From NCBI GenBank assembly GCA_006212045.1, contig PZPK01000006.1:1-64000 (forward strand): a stretch of DNA of 64,000 bases, written 5' to 3'. The notes under the pieces are model-generated. The model was not told the DNA's origin. It made no database searches and saw only the letters and a program-made list of their open reading frames with translations. The stretch is from Oleiphilus sp. GTDB taxonomy: Bacteria > Pseudomonadota > Gammaproteobacteria > Pseudomonadales > Oleiphilaceae. Position numbers and translations under genes: made by a program. Position 1 is the stretch's first letter, and each line of letters opens with the position of its first letter. Below, piece after piece: positions 1-9,800 of the stretch.

Positions 1-116
1 CGTCTTCCGTCTTCCGTCTTCCGTCTTCCGTCTTCCGTCTTCCGTCTTCCGTCTTCCGTCTTCCGTCTTCCGTCTTACGTCTCCCGCCTCGCGTCTCCCG
101 CCTCACTTCTCCCGTC
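1..116. repeat. Degenerate 7-bp tandem repeat array (left-truncated)
   Basis: Ten perfect head-to-tail copies of CGTCTTC fill positions 1-70. They are followed by decaying variants CGTCTTA, CGTCTCC, CGCCTCG, CGTCTCC, CGCCTCA and CTTCTCC up to about 112. The array begins at the window edge, so its true length is unknown. The CGTCTCC variants are the same heptamer as the array at 31064-31119. Spacers are absent, so this is not a CRISPR. It lies just downstream of the peroxiredoxin gene in non-coding DNA. Confidence 0.95.
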
Positions 117-160
117 AAGCAAAGCGCGCATCTAGCAATCAAATGCGCGCATCAAGCAAA

Positions 161-763
161 TCAAAGCCCTTCAGCATTCTCTGCCAGGTACTTGGCCACG
201 CCATCCGGAGATGCATCCATGCCCTTGTCACCTTTGTTCCAGCCAGCCGGGCAAACTTCGCCGTGCTCTTCGTGGAATTGCAGTGCATCTACCAGACGGA
301 TCAGTTCGTCCATGTTACGACCCAGTGGCAGGTCGTTGATGATTTGAGAACGCACCTGGCCTTCCTTGTCGATCAGGAATGCGCCACGGAAGGCAACACC
401 GCCGTCAGATTCAACATCGTAAGCTTTGCAGATATCGTGATTCATATCCGCTGCCAGCGTGTAACCCACCTGGCCAATACCGCCTTTATCGACGGGCGTG
501 TTACGCCATGCATTGTGGGTGAAGTGTGAGTCAATGGAGACACCAATCACTTCCACGCCACGCTCTTTAAAGTCACCAATGCGGTGATCCAGTGCGATCA
601 GCTCGGATGGACATACGAAGGTGAAATCCAGAGGGTAGAAAAACACCAGCCCGTATTTGCCTTTGATGGCTTCGGACAGCGTAAATTCGTCAACGATTTC
701 GCCACTTGCCAATACCGCTGGAACCGTAAAATCGGGGGCTTGCTTGCCTACTAGTACACTCAT
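161..763 (-). CDS. 2-Cys peroxiredoxin (AhpC/Prx1 family)
   Basis: This 200-residue typical 2-Cys peroxiredoxin is predicted to reduce hydrogen peroxide and organic hydroperoxides in the cytoplasm, using electrons from a thioredoxin- or AhpF-type reductase. The peroxidatic cysteine is C51 in FTFVCPSEL and the resolving cysteine is C171 in GEVCPAGW, the spacing expected of the Prx1 subgroup. The ATG at 763 was chosen because a GGAG site lies about 8 bases upstream and the protein then begins MSVLVGKQAPDF, as in the family. An in-frame extension to 862 lacks support. The gene stands alone. An inverted repeat, CTATA-N9-TATAG at 881-899, lies upstream and could be a redox-regulator site, but this is only inference. 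Confidence 0.95.
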   Translation of the reverse strand: MSVLVGKQAPDFTVPAVLASGEIVDEFTLSEAIKGKYGLVFFYPLDFTFVCPSELIALDHRIGDFKERGVEVIGVSIDSHFTHNAWRNTPVDKGGIGQVGYTLAADMNHDICKAYDVESDGGVAFRGAFLIDKEGQVRSQIINDLPLGRNMDELIRLVDALQFHEEHGEVCPAGWNKGDKGMDASPDGVAKYLAENAEGL

Positions 764-1078
764 TATTTGTTCTCCGTGATTTGAAAGGACCCAAGGTCCG
801 TTTATTGTGTCGACCCTGAAGATGAAACTTTGTCCGAGTGGCTTGCTTGCGCCAGTATGCACAAGTCCAAAACAGCTACTCTATAAGGAAGCGCTATAGT
901 ATCCGCTCATTCGGAAACTTCGCCACCGCAGAACGATAAAAATTTCCAATTCAGCTTATAGCTTTGCGCTATATCGATATCCGTTGATTGCAATCAGCCG
1001 TAATCTCAGTTTTTACAGCGTGGCGATGCACGGACACCCGACTCTACTTGATGGGTACTAAAACCCGTTTTTCAAGCA
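764..1078. other. Intergenic region upstream of the peroxiredoxin gene
   Basis: About 315 bases without a convincing gene. It must contain the peroxiredoxin promoter. The only structure noted is the inverted repeat at 881-899 (CTATAAGGAAGCGCTATAG). No match to a full OxyR consensus could be made out. A 77-codon open frame crossing the region resembles nothing recognised. Confidence 0.5.
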
Positions 1079-1105
1079 CAAAAAACGGCCCCGAAGAGCC
1101 GTTTC
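1079..1105 (-). terminator. Rho-independent terminator of the fatty acyl-CoA reductase gene
   Basis: Read on the minus strand, a 7-bp stem AAACGGC/GCCGTTT closes a short loop and runs into six T residues. It lies about 20 bases beyond the stop codon of the reductase gene, the expected place for an intrinsic terminator. Confidence 0.8.
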
Positions 1106-1122
1106 TTTCAAGCTGCCATTGC

Positions 1123-3111
1123 TTACCAGTGGATACCACTCATAATTGCTGCGAAGGCGACCTGCTCCGTGGATACCTTTGGCTTCTCGGCCCCTTGATC
1201 CTTACCTTGCGCCGCGGCTGAATCCGGGAACATCTTGTAACCGGTATTCATAATAATCTCACCCACTTTAGGTGCCAATGCATGCAGCACCTGCGTAACG
1301 GTTCCCAGTCGGGTAGCGATTTTCTTGGGTCGATAGATTATTGCCTCTGCAATCAGGTCTGCCGCTTCTTCCGGCGTCAGAGTGGGTACCGAATCATAGA
1401 TTTTGGTCGGCCCAATCATCGGCGTACGAACCAATGGCATATTGATGGTGGTAAAGGTGACATTGCTGTCCGAAAACTCCGCAGCGGCACAGCGCGAAAA
1501 TGCGTCGAGGGCCGATTTGGAAGCGACATACGCCGAGAATCGGGGGGCATTGGTCAACACACCGATGGACGAGATGTTGACAATATGTCCTTTGCGGCGT
1601 TCCAGCATGGAAGGCGCAAAGCCCATGATCAATCGCAGGGAACCGAAGTAGTTCAGCTGCATGGTGCGCTCAAAGTCGTGGAAGCGGTCAAAGGACAGAT
1701 TGATCGAACGGCGAATCGAGCGACCGGCGTTGTTGATCAGATAATCGACGTGCCCATGGTCCGCCAGCACGGCCTGAACAAACTCGTCACAGTTCTCCAT
1801 ATTGGCGAAGTCACAACGATAGGCCCAGACATTACCACCAGCTGCTTCCAGCTCGTGCTTGACCTCATCCAGGGTTTCCTGTGTACGCGCGGCAATACAG
1901 GTAATGGCACCTGCATCCGCCAATTGCTTGGCCGTTGCCAGACCAATCCCGGAGGTAGCACCGGTGATCACGCAGACCTTGCCTTCAACCGTGCCTTTGA
2001 GAGAACGATCCTTATGCAGATCCGGATCCAGATTACGCTCCCAGTAATCCCAGATCGCTGGCGCATAACTTTCGAGCCTTGGCACTTCAATTCCGGAATC
2101 TTTCAGCACGCGTTCGGTTTCGCGTGAATCGAAACGCGTCGGATAATTGATAAACTCCATTGCCGACGAAGGAATGCCAAAGTCACCCAGCAGTGCATTG
2201 GTAATGCGTTTTACCGGCGGCATATTCTTGAGGCCATTACGGATAGCTCCGGGGATAAAGCCGAACATACGCGAATCGATTCGCATCGCCATGCGTGGCG
2301 CGTGCCCTGCTTCAGCGAAAATATTCAGAATTTCACCAACTTTGTGCGGATCAGGATCAGTCAGATGGAAACAGCCGCCATCTTCTCCCGGGGCATGGGA
2401 TATATAGTCAATGGCATCTGCCACAAAGTCGACCGGAACGATATTCAAACGGCCACCTTCAATACCAACAGTCGGAACCCACTGCGGCAAAGCGTTACGG
2501 ATTTTCTGCAGCATTTTGAAGAAGTAATAAGGGCCGTCAATCTTGTCGATTTCGCCGGTTTTGGAATGTCCGACAACCATACCCGGGCGGTAAATCCTGA
2601 ACGGAACTTTACACTCTTCCCGAACCAACTTTTCCGAATCATGCTTGGTTTTAAGGTAGGGGTTGTCCAGTTTGGTCGCTTCGCTGAACATGTCTTCGCG
2701 GAACGTGCCACGATACAGACCCGCAGCGGCGATGGAACTGACCTGATTGAAGCAACCGGCCTGCATGGCTTCGGCTGCATTAACGGCATTGCGCGTGCCT
2801 TCGACATTTACGGCTTGCTGTGCTTCTGCACTGGCGTTCAGGTCGTAAATGGCTGCGAGATGATAAAAGTGTTTGATATTACCTTTGAGTTTGGCCAGAT
2901 CAGTATCGGAGATGCCCAGACCGGCTTCGGTCAGGCTACCGGTGACAGCAACCACTTCTTCCTCACTTGCGCCCAATCTCTCCAGCAGCGCATGGTATCG
3001 CTCCATGCTTTTTTCCTGCATCAGCAGATATATGGTCTCGCCGCGATCCAACAGCCGTTCAACCAGGAATCGACCAATAAAGCCCGTGCCACCCGTCACA
3101 AAATAGCTCAT
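1123..3111 (-). CDS. Two-domain fatty acyl-CoA reductase (fatty-alcohol-forming type)
   Basis: This 662-residue protein carries two fused Rossmann domains. The N-terminal extended-SDR/NAD_binding_4 domain shows TGGTGFIG at residues 6-13 and a YLKTK catalytic motif near residue 153. The C-terminal classical SDR domain shows TGATSGIG near residue 380, NNAGRS, and a Ser/Tyr/Lys set in SSIG and YVASK. Length, domain order and long stretches such as the QWVPTVGIEGGRLNIVPVDF segment match, from memory, the Marinobacter enzyme that reduces fatty acyl-CoA to fatty alcohol. That alcohol is then esterified into wax esters. The two-step NADPH reduction and wax-ester role are inferred from this resemblance. 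The gene is monocistronic with its own terminator. No wax-ester synthase lies in the window. ATG at 3111 has a modest GGGGTG site upstream. Confidence 0.92.
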   Translation of the reverse strand: MSYFVTGGTGFIGRFLVERLLDRGETIYLLMQEKSMERYHALLERLGASEEEVVAVTGSLTEAGLGISDTDLAKLKGNIKHFYHLAAIYDLNASAEAQQAVNVEGTRNAVNAAEAMQAGCFNQVSSIAAAGLYRGTFREDMFSEATKLDNPYLKTKHDSEKLVREECKVPFRIYRPGMVVGHSKTGEIDKIDGPYYFFKMLQKIRNALPQWVPTVGIEGGRLNIVPVDFVADAIDYISHAPGEDGGCFHLTDPDPHKVGEILNIFAEAGHAPRMAMRIDSRMFGFIPGAIRNGLKNMPPVKRITNALLGDFGIPSSAMEFINYPTRFDSRETERVLKDSGIEVPRLESYAPAIWDYWERNLDPDLHKDRSLKGTVEGKVCVITGATSGIGLATAKQLADAGAITCIAARTQETLDEVKHELEAAGGNVWAYRCDFANMENCDEFVQAVLADHGHVDYLINNAGRSIRRSINLSFDRFHDFERTMQLNYFGSLRLIMGFAPSMLERRKGHIVNISSIGVLTNAPRFSAYVASKSALDAFSRCAAAEFSDSNVTFTTINMPLVRTPMIGPTKIYDSVPTLTPEEAADLIAEAIIYRPKKIATRLGTVTQVLHALAPKVGEIIMNTGYKMFPDSAAAQGKDQGAEKPKVSTEQVAFAAIMSGIHW

Positions 3112-3735
3112 CTAATACACCCCTATCGAAAGGTCCATACGGATCTGATCAGACCGGTCGCACTGGACTCGGCGGTATCATGTCTCCGCTGAACAGAAAA
3201 ATGAATGTTGCTTGTTGTTTTTAGATCCTTCGCCAAGGTATCAGTTGCTGTCGCACAACAGATTAATCACGGCAGGGAAATAAACCTGCCGACCGTAGCT
3301 TACGCATCGCCTGTTCATTATAGAAACATTTTGAGTCGTGGCAACCGGTCTGGACCATTATCAGAACAACTCAAGCAACGCGCCCCGCAAATAAGGGGGC
3401 TCCTTTCAAACGCGGCCACTATAGCCAAGGCCTGTGTAGAGCAACAACTCTTATTTCCAAAACGGGATGGATGCGTTCAAGCGGCACGGGTTATGGCCGC
3501 CCTCAGCCCATCTGAAGCGAGATCACCCGGCCATGGAACCTCTTCTCAGTTTTTGGCGCCGGGCTGGCATTTACAAGCAATTAACTTGCGCCTGCACTCC
3601 CACCTGCCAATAATGATCGCCCTGAAGCAGGACGGGAAATCGGGACAGCCTTCCCGCCGATACGGATTATGTCCCGCTTGCTTGCACTTGCTCACTGGAT
3701 CGATTGCTCATTGTCTAATTAAAGGTGATTCTGTT
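3112..3735. other. Long intergenic region between reductase and M16 protease
   Basis: About 620 bases separate two divergent genes and should carry both promoters. The reading frame of the protease stays open leftward to 3205, about 177 extra codons. The translation has no recognisable domain or export signal, and it precedes a clear lipoprotein signal, so it is treated as chance. No RNA gene or strong hairpin with a T-tract was found. Confidence 0.5.
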
Positions 3736-6624
3736 TTGAACTTCGCGATGCGACCTCTTGCCCTGATTTTATCCTCATTTTGTCTGCTGCTTCTGGGTGC
3801 CTGTTCTGACACCAACCCGGACACGGACACTGACGCCGCAAGCACCCAGAATCAAATCATCAAAAGCCCCAACGATCAGCGGAGCTATCGCAGCATTACA
3901 CTGGAGAATGGATTGCAGGTCATGCTGGTCTCCGATCCCGACAGTGACAAGGCCGCTGCCTCCATGGATGTCTACGTTGGCAGTGCCAGTGACCCGGAAG
4001 ATTTTCCCGGGTTGGCGCACTTTCTGGAACACATGCTGTTTCTGGGTACCGAGAAATATCCGAGCGCAAATGCCTATCAGAAGTTTCTGAGCGAGCACGG
4101 CGGTGCACACAATGCATTTACCAGCAGTGAGCATACCAATTACTTCTTCGACGTCAGTGCGCCACACCTGGAAGGTGCGCTGGACCGCTTTGCCCAACAG
4201 TTTACGGCCCCCCTGTTTAACGAAGAGTATGTCGAACGCGAAGTGCATGCGGTGCATTCGGAATACAGCTCCAAGCTCAAATCCGACGGCCGCCGTTATT
4301 TTGATGCGCTGAAAACCACGCTGTCAGCCGGACACCCCTATAAGCATTTTGCCGTGGGTAATCTCGAAACCCTGAAAGATCGCGATGACAAAAAACTGCG
4401 TGATGCCCTACTGGAATTTTACGCACAGCATTACTCGGCCAATATCATGAAGCTGGTCGTACTCGGGAATGAACCCTTGTCGACACTGGAAAAATGGGCC
4501 ACCGAGAAGTTCTCTGCCATTCCAAATAAAAACCTGGCACACCACTATGTCACTCAGGACTTCTTCGATGAGGATTTTCTGCCTGCAAAGCTGGAAATAC
4601 AGTCAATCATGGACAAGCGCAGCATGAGCGTGGGGTTTCCGATCCCCTCACCTTCTGAATACAAACATGCGCAACCGGTGTCGTTTCTTGCCAATCTGAT
4701 TGGTCATGAGGGCAAAGGCAGTTTGCTATCCGCCCTGAAAGCCGAGGAGCTGGTCGACTCTCTTTCCGCCGGCGCACAGTTTGATACCCAGCATCAGGCC
4801 ATGTTTCTGGTTTCCATGAGTCTGACACAAAAGGGCCTGGCGCAGACCGATACCATTCTGGAAAGATTGTTTGCCTATATCGAATTGATGAAGCAGAAAG
4901 GGATAAAGCGCAGCTACTTCGATGAGCAGGCACAGATGCTCAAGATCGGTTTTGCCTATCAGGAAAAATCCGAACCGATTCAGTTCGTGCGAGCCCTGAG
5001 CGGAGCTTTGCAGGAATCCGCACCGGAACGGGTACTGTTTGAACCCTATGATCTGAACACCTTCGACGACGAGTTGTATCTGGGCTTCGCCAAGCACCTG
5101 CGCCCGGATAATATGCTGGTCACCATCAGCGCCAACTCGATCGTTGGCAAAGAACAGACGCGCTGGTTCAAGACGCCCTATACCCTTTCCAAAATCGAGC
5201 CGGAGCTGATTGCGCGACTCACAAAGGCACCTCGCAACGATCAACTGGCAATGCCCGAAAAGAACATCTTTATTCCGGACGACGTCGTCCTGCTTTCAGG
5301 TAAACAGGACGAGATTCCCGAACTACGCTATCAGGCCCCCGGTATTGCCCTGTGGCATGCGGTCGATACCGGATTCGGCACTCCCAAAGCGAATCTCTTC
5401 GTGACCTTGCGCTCTCCTGAAACCATGAAAAGCGCGACAACTCTGAACCAGATCGAGCTGATGGTTTCCCTGCTCAAAGATGCACTCAATGAATACAGTT
5501 ACCCGGCATTTCTGGCGGGCTTAAACTACGAACTGTACAACCATATGCGCGGTGTCACGATTAAAATCAGTGGCTACAACGACAAACAGCTGATCCTGCT
5601 TGAGCGTATTCTGTCCGGCATGAAGAACGAAACATTCAAGGCAGAACGGTTTGCCATTATCAAGGAACGCCTGAAACGCTCTCTGGAAAACGAGAAAGAA
5701 CAGAAGCCCTACGAGCAGTCGCTCGCCAAGGCCCAGCGTACTCTGCTTTCTCCCGCCTGGTCTCCTGAAGAGCGACTGGCGGCACTGGCACCGATTCAGG
5801 TACAGGATATGGAGGCATTTCGAAAACGGTTTTTCCAGACACTCGATATCGCGGTGCTCAGTAATGGCAATGTCACGCAAGAGGATGGCCTCAGCATCGC
5901 CAAAACCATCGAACAGCATCTGCTGAAAAAAGCAGATACCCGGCACGTTGAGCGTTCGGCAGTACTGGATCTGGATGCCGGGACCGGTCTGTTTGATCTG
6001 ATTGAAGTGGAGCATCCGGATACCGGTTTCGTCTATTTGCTGCAAGGAAACAGCCGGGATTACCGGGAACAGGCCTTGTTCATGCTGCTATCCCAGGCCC
6101 TGTCCTCGGACTACTACACCCAGATTCGAACCGAAAAACAATTGGGCTACATCGTATTTGCGACCTATATGCCAGTGTTGGAGGTGCCCGGACTGGCATT
6201 TATCGTCCAATCTCCCAAGAGCAGTGGCCCTGAACTATGGCAGGAAACCCGAAGTTTTCTGGCCGACTGGGAGAAACAGCTGGCATCGATGGAGGCAGAA
6301 CTGCTGACGCGCATCAAAACCTCTTTAATCAGTCGATTGAGTAAAAAAGACAACAAGCTTTACGATAAAGGCAATCGCTACTGGCGTGAAATTGACCGAA
6401 ACAATGCCGGTTTTGATACCCGGGAACAGCTGATCGCCCAAGTGGAAAAAATCGACCATGACACATTACTGGCATTCTATCGCGCCCTGACCGAACAGGC
6501 GGGCAACAGGCTGCTTGTGTATTCCATGAATGACACCACGGTCGAAGCGACGAAGAATCCTGAAGGCATGCAGAAGATTGACCAGATTCCGGCAGACAAA
6601 TTACAGTACTTCCCGGCCTATTAG
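3736..6624 (+). CDS. M16 family metalloprotease (pitrilysin/insulinase type), predicted lipoprotein
   Basis: About 962 residues, the usual length of pitrilysin-type M16 peptidases. The inverted zinc motif HFLEH is at residues 95-99 of the catalytic N-terminal domain, followed by the SEHGGAHNAFTSSEHTNYFF segment and the downstream glutamate helix (VEREVHAVHSEY). The C-terminal half is the inactive M16-like domain, with the EKQLGYIVF motif typical of the family. The N-terminus has a hydrophobic segment ending in LLLLGAC, a lipobox with C23. The enzyme is therefore predicted to be membrane-anchored and to degrade peptides in the envelope. The TTG at 3736 was chosen because an AAAGGTG site lies 8 bases upstream; an ATG at 3748 is in frame but too far from that site. 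A long in-frame extension upstream (to 3205) is considered spurious. Confidence 0.88.
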   Translation: MNFAMRPLALILSSFCLLLLGACSDTNPDTDTDAASTQNQIIKSPNDQRSYRSITLENGLQVMLVSDPDSDKAAASMDVYVGSASDPEDFPGLAHFLEHMLFLGTEKYPSANAYQKFLSEHGGAHNAFTSSEHTNYFFDVSAPHLEGALDRFAQQFTAPLFNEEYVEREVHAVHSEYSSKLKSDGRRYFDALKTTLSAGHPYKHFAVGNLETLKDRDDKKLRDALLEFYAQHYSANIMKLVVLGNEPLSTLEKWATEKFSAIPNKNLAHHYVTQDFFDEDFLPAKLEIQSIMDKRSMSVGFPIPSPSEYKHAQPVSFLANLIGHEGKGSLLSALKAEELVDSLSAGAQFDTQHQAMFLVSMSLTQKGLAQTDTILERLFAYIELMKQKGIKRSYFDEQAQMLKIGFAYQEKSEPIQFVRALSGALQESAPERVLFEPYDLNTFDDELYLGFAKHLRPDNMLVTISANSIVGKEQTRWFKTPYTLSKIEPELIARLTKAPRNDQLAMPEKNIFIPDDVVLLSGKQDEIPELRYQAPGIALWHAVDTGFGTPKANLFVTLRSPETMKSATTLNQIELMVSLLKDALNEYSYPAFLAGLNYELYNHMRGVTIKISGYNDKQLILLERILSGMKNETFKAERFAIIKERLKRSLENEKEQKPYEQSLAKAQRTLLSPAWSPEERLAALAPIQVQDMEAFRKRFFQTLDIAVLSNGNVTQEDGLSIAKTIEQHLLKKADTRHVERSAVLDLDAGTGLFDLIEVEHPDTGFVYLLQGNSRDYREQALFMLLSQALSSDYYTQIRTEKQLGYIVFATYMPVLEVPGLAFIVQSPKSSGPELWQETRSFLADWEKQLASMEAELLTRIKTSLISRLSKKDNKLYDKGNRYWREIDRNNAGFDTREQLIAQVEKIDHDTLLAFYRALTEQAGNRLLVYSMNDTTVEATKNPEGMQKIDQIPADKLQYFPAY

Positions 6625-6677
6625 GCCCTTTGGTAGCGGTACGATCGGGACCAGCCTTCCTCTGGCAGATCCCGATC
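6615..6677. repeat. Two inverted repeats after the M16 protease gene
   Basis: GGCCTATTAGGCC forms a palindrome overlapping the protease stop codon. At 6643-6677, GATCGGGA pairs with TCCCGATC around an inner CCAG/CTGG pair. No T-tract follows either, so a classical terminator cannot be claimed. Confidence 0.4.
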
Positions 6678-6828
6678 ACCAGATAAACGACCGCGACACC
6701 ATCAGAAAAGCTTCCCTTCAGCAAAAGAAGACTACAAAAACGGGGGATTTTGCCGATAAGGGATAAAGCCCGGAACGATAGGCGACCGGCACCCGCCGTG
6801 GTATGACAAGAGGTAGGCACCAGCCCCC

Positions 6829-9800
6829 ATGCAAAGTTTCCCGCAATTCTCAAAGCTTCAGCACCCGTTAAGCGTATTTGCGCTGCTGATGAAGGTACTG
6901 TTCACTAGCCTGCTTTTGTTCCAGGCTTCGGTGCTGCAGGCTGGCGACACCTACTTTACCGACGACGACAACGAAAACAATGGCGGCCTGAATTTCCCGG
7001 ACAATGATATGGATGTCTCGGTGAACAACACCGATGGTATTCACCCGATCGATTTTGATATCGATGTGACGGGCGCCTTGCCAAGCAGCAGTGCCACTCT
7101 GATTATCGAGGCTTTTGATATCGATGAGGAGGCCGGTGAAAACGATCAGGTATTCTTCAACAGCAGTCTGATCGGCTCGCTGTCCGGGCGCGATGGCACG
7201 GTCAGTCACAGTGTCTTCGCCCTGGATATCTCCGATGTGCTGGCAGGCCGGAATCTGGTGCAGGTCAGTGTTGCTCCGGGTCCCTTGCTGTTATATTCCG
7301 GACAGTTGCTGATCGACAACGGCGATGAAATACATGCCGATCTGACCACAGCGGACATTACCGATTACAATATATCCGGCAACACCGCGACCCTGGACGT
7401 CAGTTTCGCCTTTGATATCAATAGCACCGGGGATTTTCAGGTTGAGTTTAATCTGATTGATGCCGACGGCAATAACATCTGGCTGTCCTCCGAAGATATT
7501 TCTGCCACAGCGGGAGACACCATCACTCGCACCTATAATCCGACCTACGTGATTACCGAAGCCAGTGGCGTGTATCAGGCTCAGGTCCTGGTGTTCTATG
7601 ATGATGGCGGTTTCTACGATGCCCAGGATGTTCAGCTCCTGGACTTCAATCACGTCCAGAATGTGGGTCCGAATCTCGAAGCCACAGCGGCCAATTCGCA
7701 GATTACCGCCAACGTCACTAATATCGTAGCCAATGGCACAGACACCGCCACCATCACGCTGCAAGGTGTCGATGTCGGCGGCACCAACACCAATGTATCC
7801 GGTCAGCCCGTCACCCTGCTGACCAATGCCGGCAGTATCAGCGCGACCACTGACCAGCTCAATGGCACTTATACTGCGGTACTGACTGCGCCAACCTCAA
7901 CCGGTACTGCCATTCTTTCCGCAACCATTGACGGCGACCCTGTTGTCGATACGGCGACGGTCAATTTTATTGCCGGTCCGGCCAGCGAAACCACCAGTAC
8001 ACTTTCAGTCGGCAGCACCTCAATGACCGCCAATGGCTCCGATACCACTACCATTACCGTTCAAACGCGCGATAGCAATAACAACGCGCTCAGTGCGGGT
8101 GGCGACCTGGTGATCTTTGCGACCGACGCGGGCACCCTGAGCAATCAGACGGATCTGGGGGACGGACGATATCAGGCCACATTGACAGCGCCGACCAGCA
8201 CGGGCAGCGCCAATATTTCTGCCACACTCAATGGCCAGCCCATGACCGACACCGAAGTGGTCACCTATGTTCCCGGGCCCGCCAATGCCGCCAATTCAAG
8301 CATCAGCGCGACACTGACCAACCTGGTTGCAGATGCGGTCACACAAAGCACCATTAATATTCAGGCAATTGATGCCAATGGCAACAATCTGACCACCGGC
8401 GGCGACGCAATTGTTCTGACCACCAGCGCCGGAACCCTCAGCTCCGTCACCAACAATAACAATGGCTCCTACAGCGTCGTGCTGACATCTTCCGGCAGTG
8501 CCCAAACGGCCCTGGTGACAGGGACACTGAATGGTGTCGCCATGGCAGATTCTGTTACGGTCAATTTGGTAGAACGCCCCACCGTCAATGCACAAATTAG
8601 CAATTCGGGAGTGCCCACCATCACGGGGACGGTCAATCTGTTCGCTGGTGCCTCGCTCAGTGTCCAGGTTAACGGGCGGCTCTATACGGATGGTGACGGA
8701 AACCTCGCCAGCGCAGGATCAACCTGGACATTGAGCATCCCGCCAGTATTCGCCCTCAGCGATGGCATTTATTCGGTTACCGCCATGGTCATCGACACCG
8801 CGGCCCAGCTGAGTGCAGATACCACCTCCAGCGAACTTACGATAGATCTGACGACGCCGACACTTAGCTTCGACGCTCTGGCAGGACCGGACAGTTTCAG
8901 CACCAGCGCCTATACCGTCAGCGGTGACTGCAGTGAACCCGGCGCCCTGATTGATCTGACGATTACCGACCGCGCATTCGCCACATTCAGCGCAAATGCC
9001 CTACCCTGCAGCGATGATGGCTCAGGGAACGGACGCTTTAGCCAAAGCTTCAATTTAAGTACTCTGCGGGATGGCACCCTGACGATTGATGGTGACATCA
9101 CCGATGTGGCGGGCAATCAGAGCACCACCAGCATCAGTGTCGACAAAGATGCCTGTTCTCCGGTCGAAAGCCTGTCGGTATGTGATGTCGATCTTGACGG
9201 TCTATCCAACAGTACCGAGCGGGCACTGGGCCTTAGCCCCTTTCAGGAGGATACGGACGGCGACGGTATCCCGGACCTCGAAGAAGTGGGGCCGGATAGC
9301 GATGCGCCGAGAGACAGCGATGCCGACGGCACCATCGACGCACTGGATCTGGATTCCGACAACGACCTGATCACTGACAGCGTAGAAGCAGGCGCCACGC
9401 CGACCTCGCCAAGAGACAGTGATAACGATGGCGTACCGGATTACCGGGATTTCGATTCTGACGGAGACCATGTGCCTGATAGCATCGAATTTGCAGTTAC
9501 TGATGAGGATCCGGACAGTGACGGCCTGCCCACCTATCTGGATCTGGACAGCGATGGCGATGGCCTGCCCGATGCCCTCGAAAACGGCATCACTCTGCAT
9601 ACCGACAGTGATAATGATCAGATTGATGACGGTTTCGATATCGACCTGGCCAGCCCGAGTGACAGTGACGACAATCGCCTGGATGGCATTCTTGATGACA
9701 TTGCCTTGCGCGATACCGACGGCGATGGCAACCCGGACTTTGTCGATATCGACAGTGATGATGATGGTATCCGCGACACCCTTGAATCGGATCTGAATCC

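Noticed and set aside
1-116. Possible CRISPR array
   Set aside because: Units are 7 bases with no spacers and no cas genes nearby; it is a simple tandem repeat.
3205-3735. N-terminal extension of the M16 protease frame
   Set aside because: The extension precedes a good lipoprotein signal peptide and has no recognisable domain; a ribosome site lies at 3721-3727.
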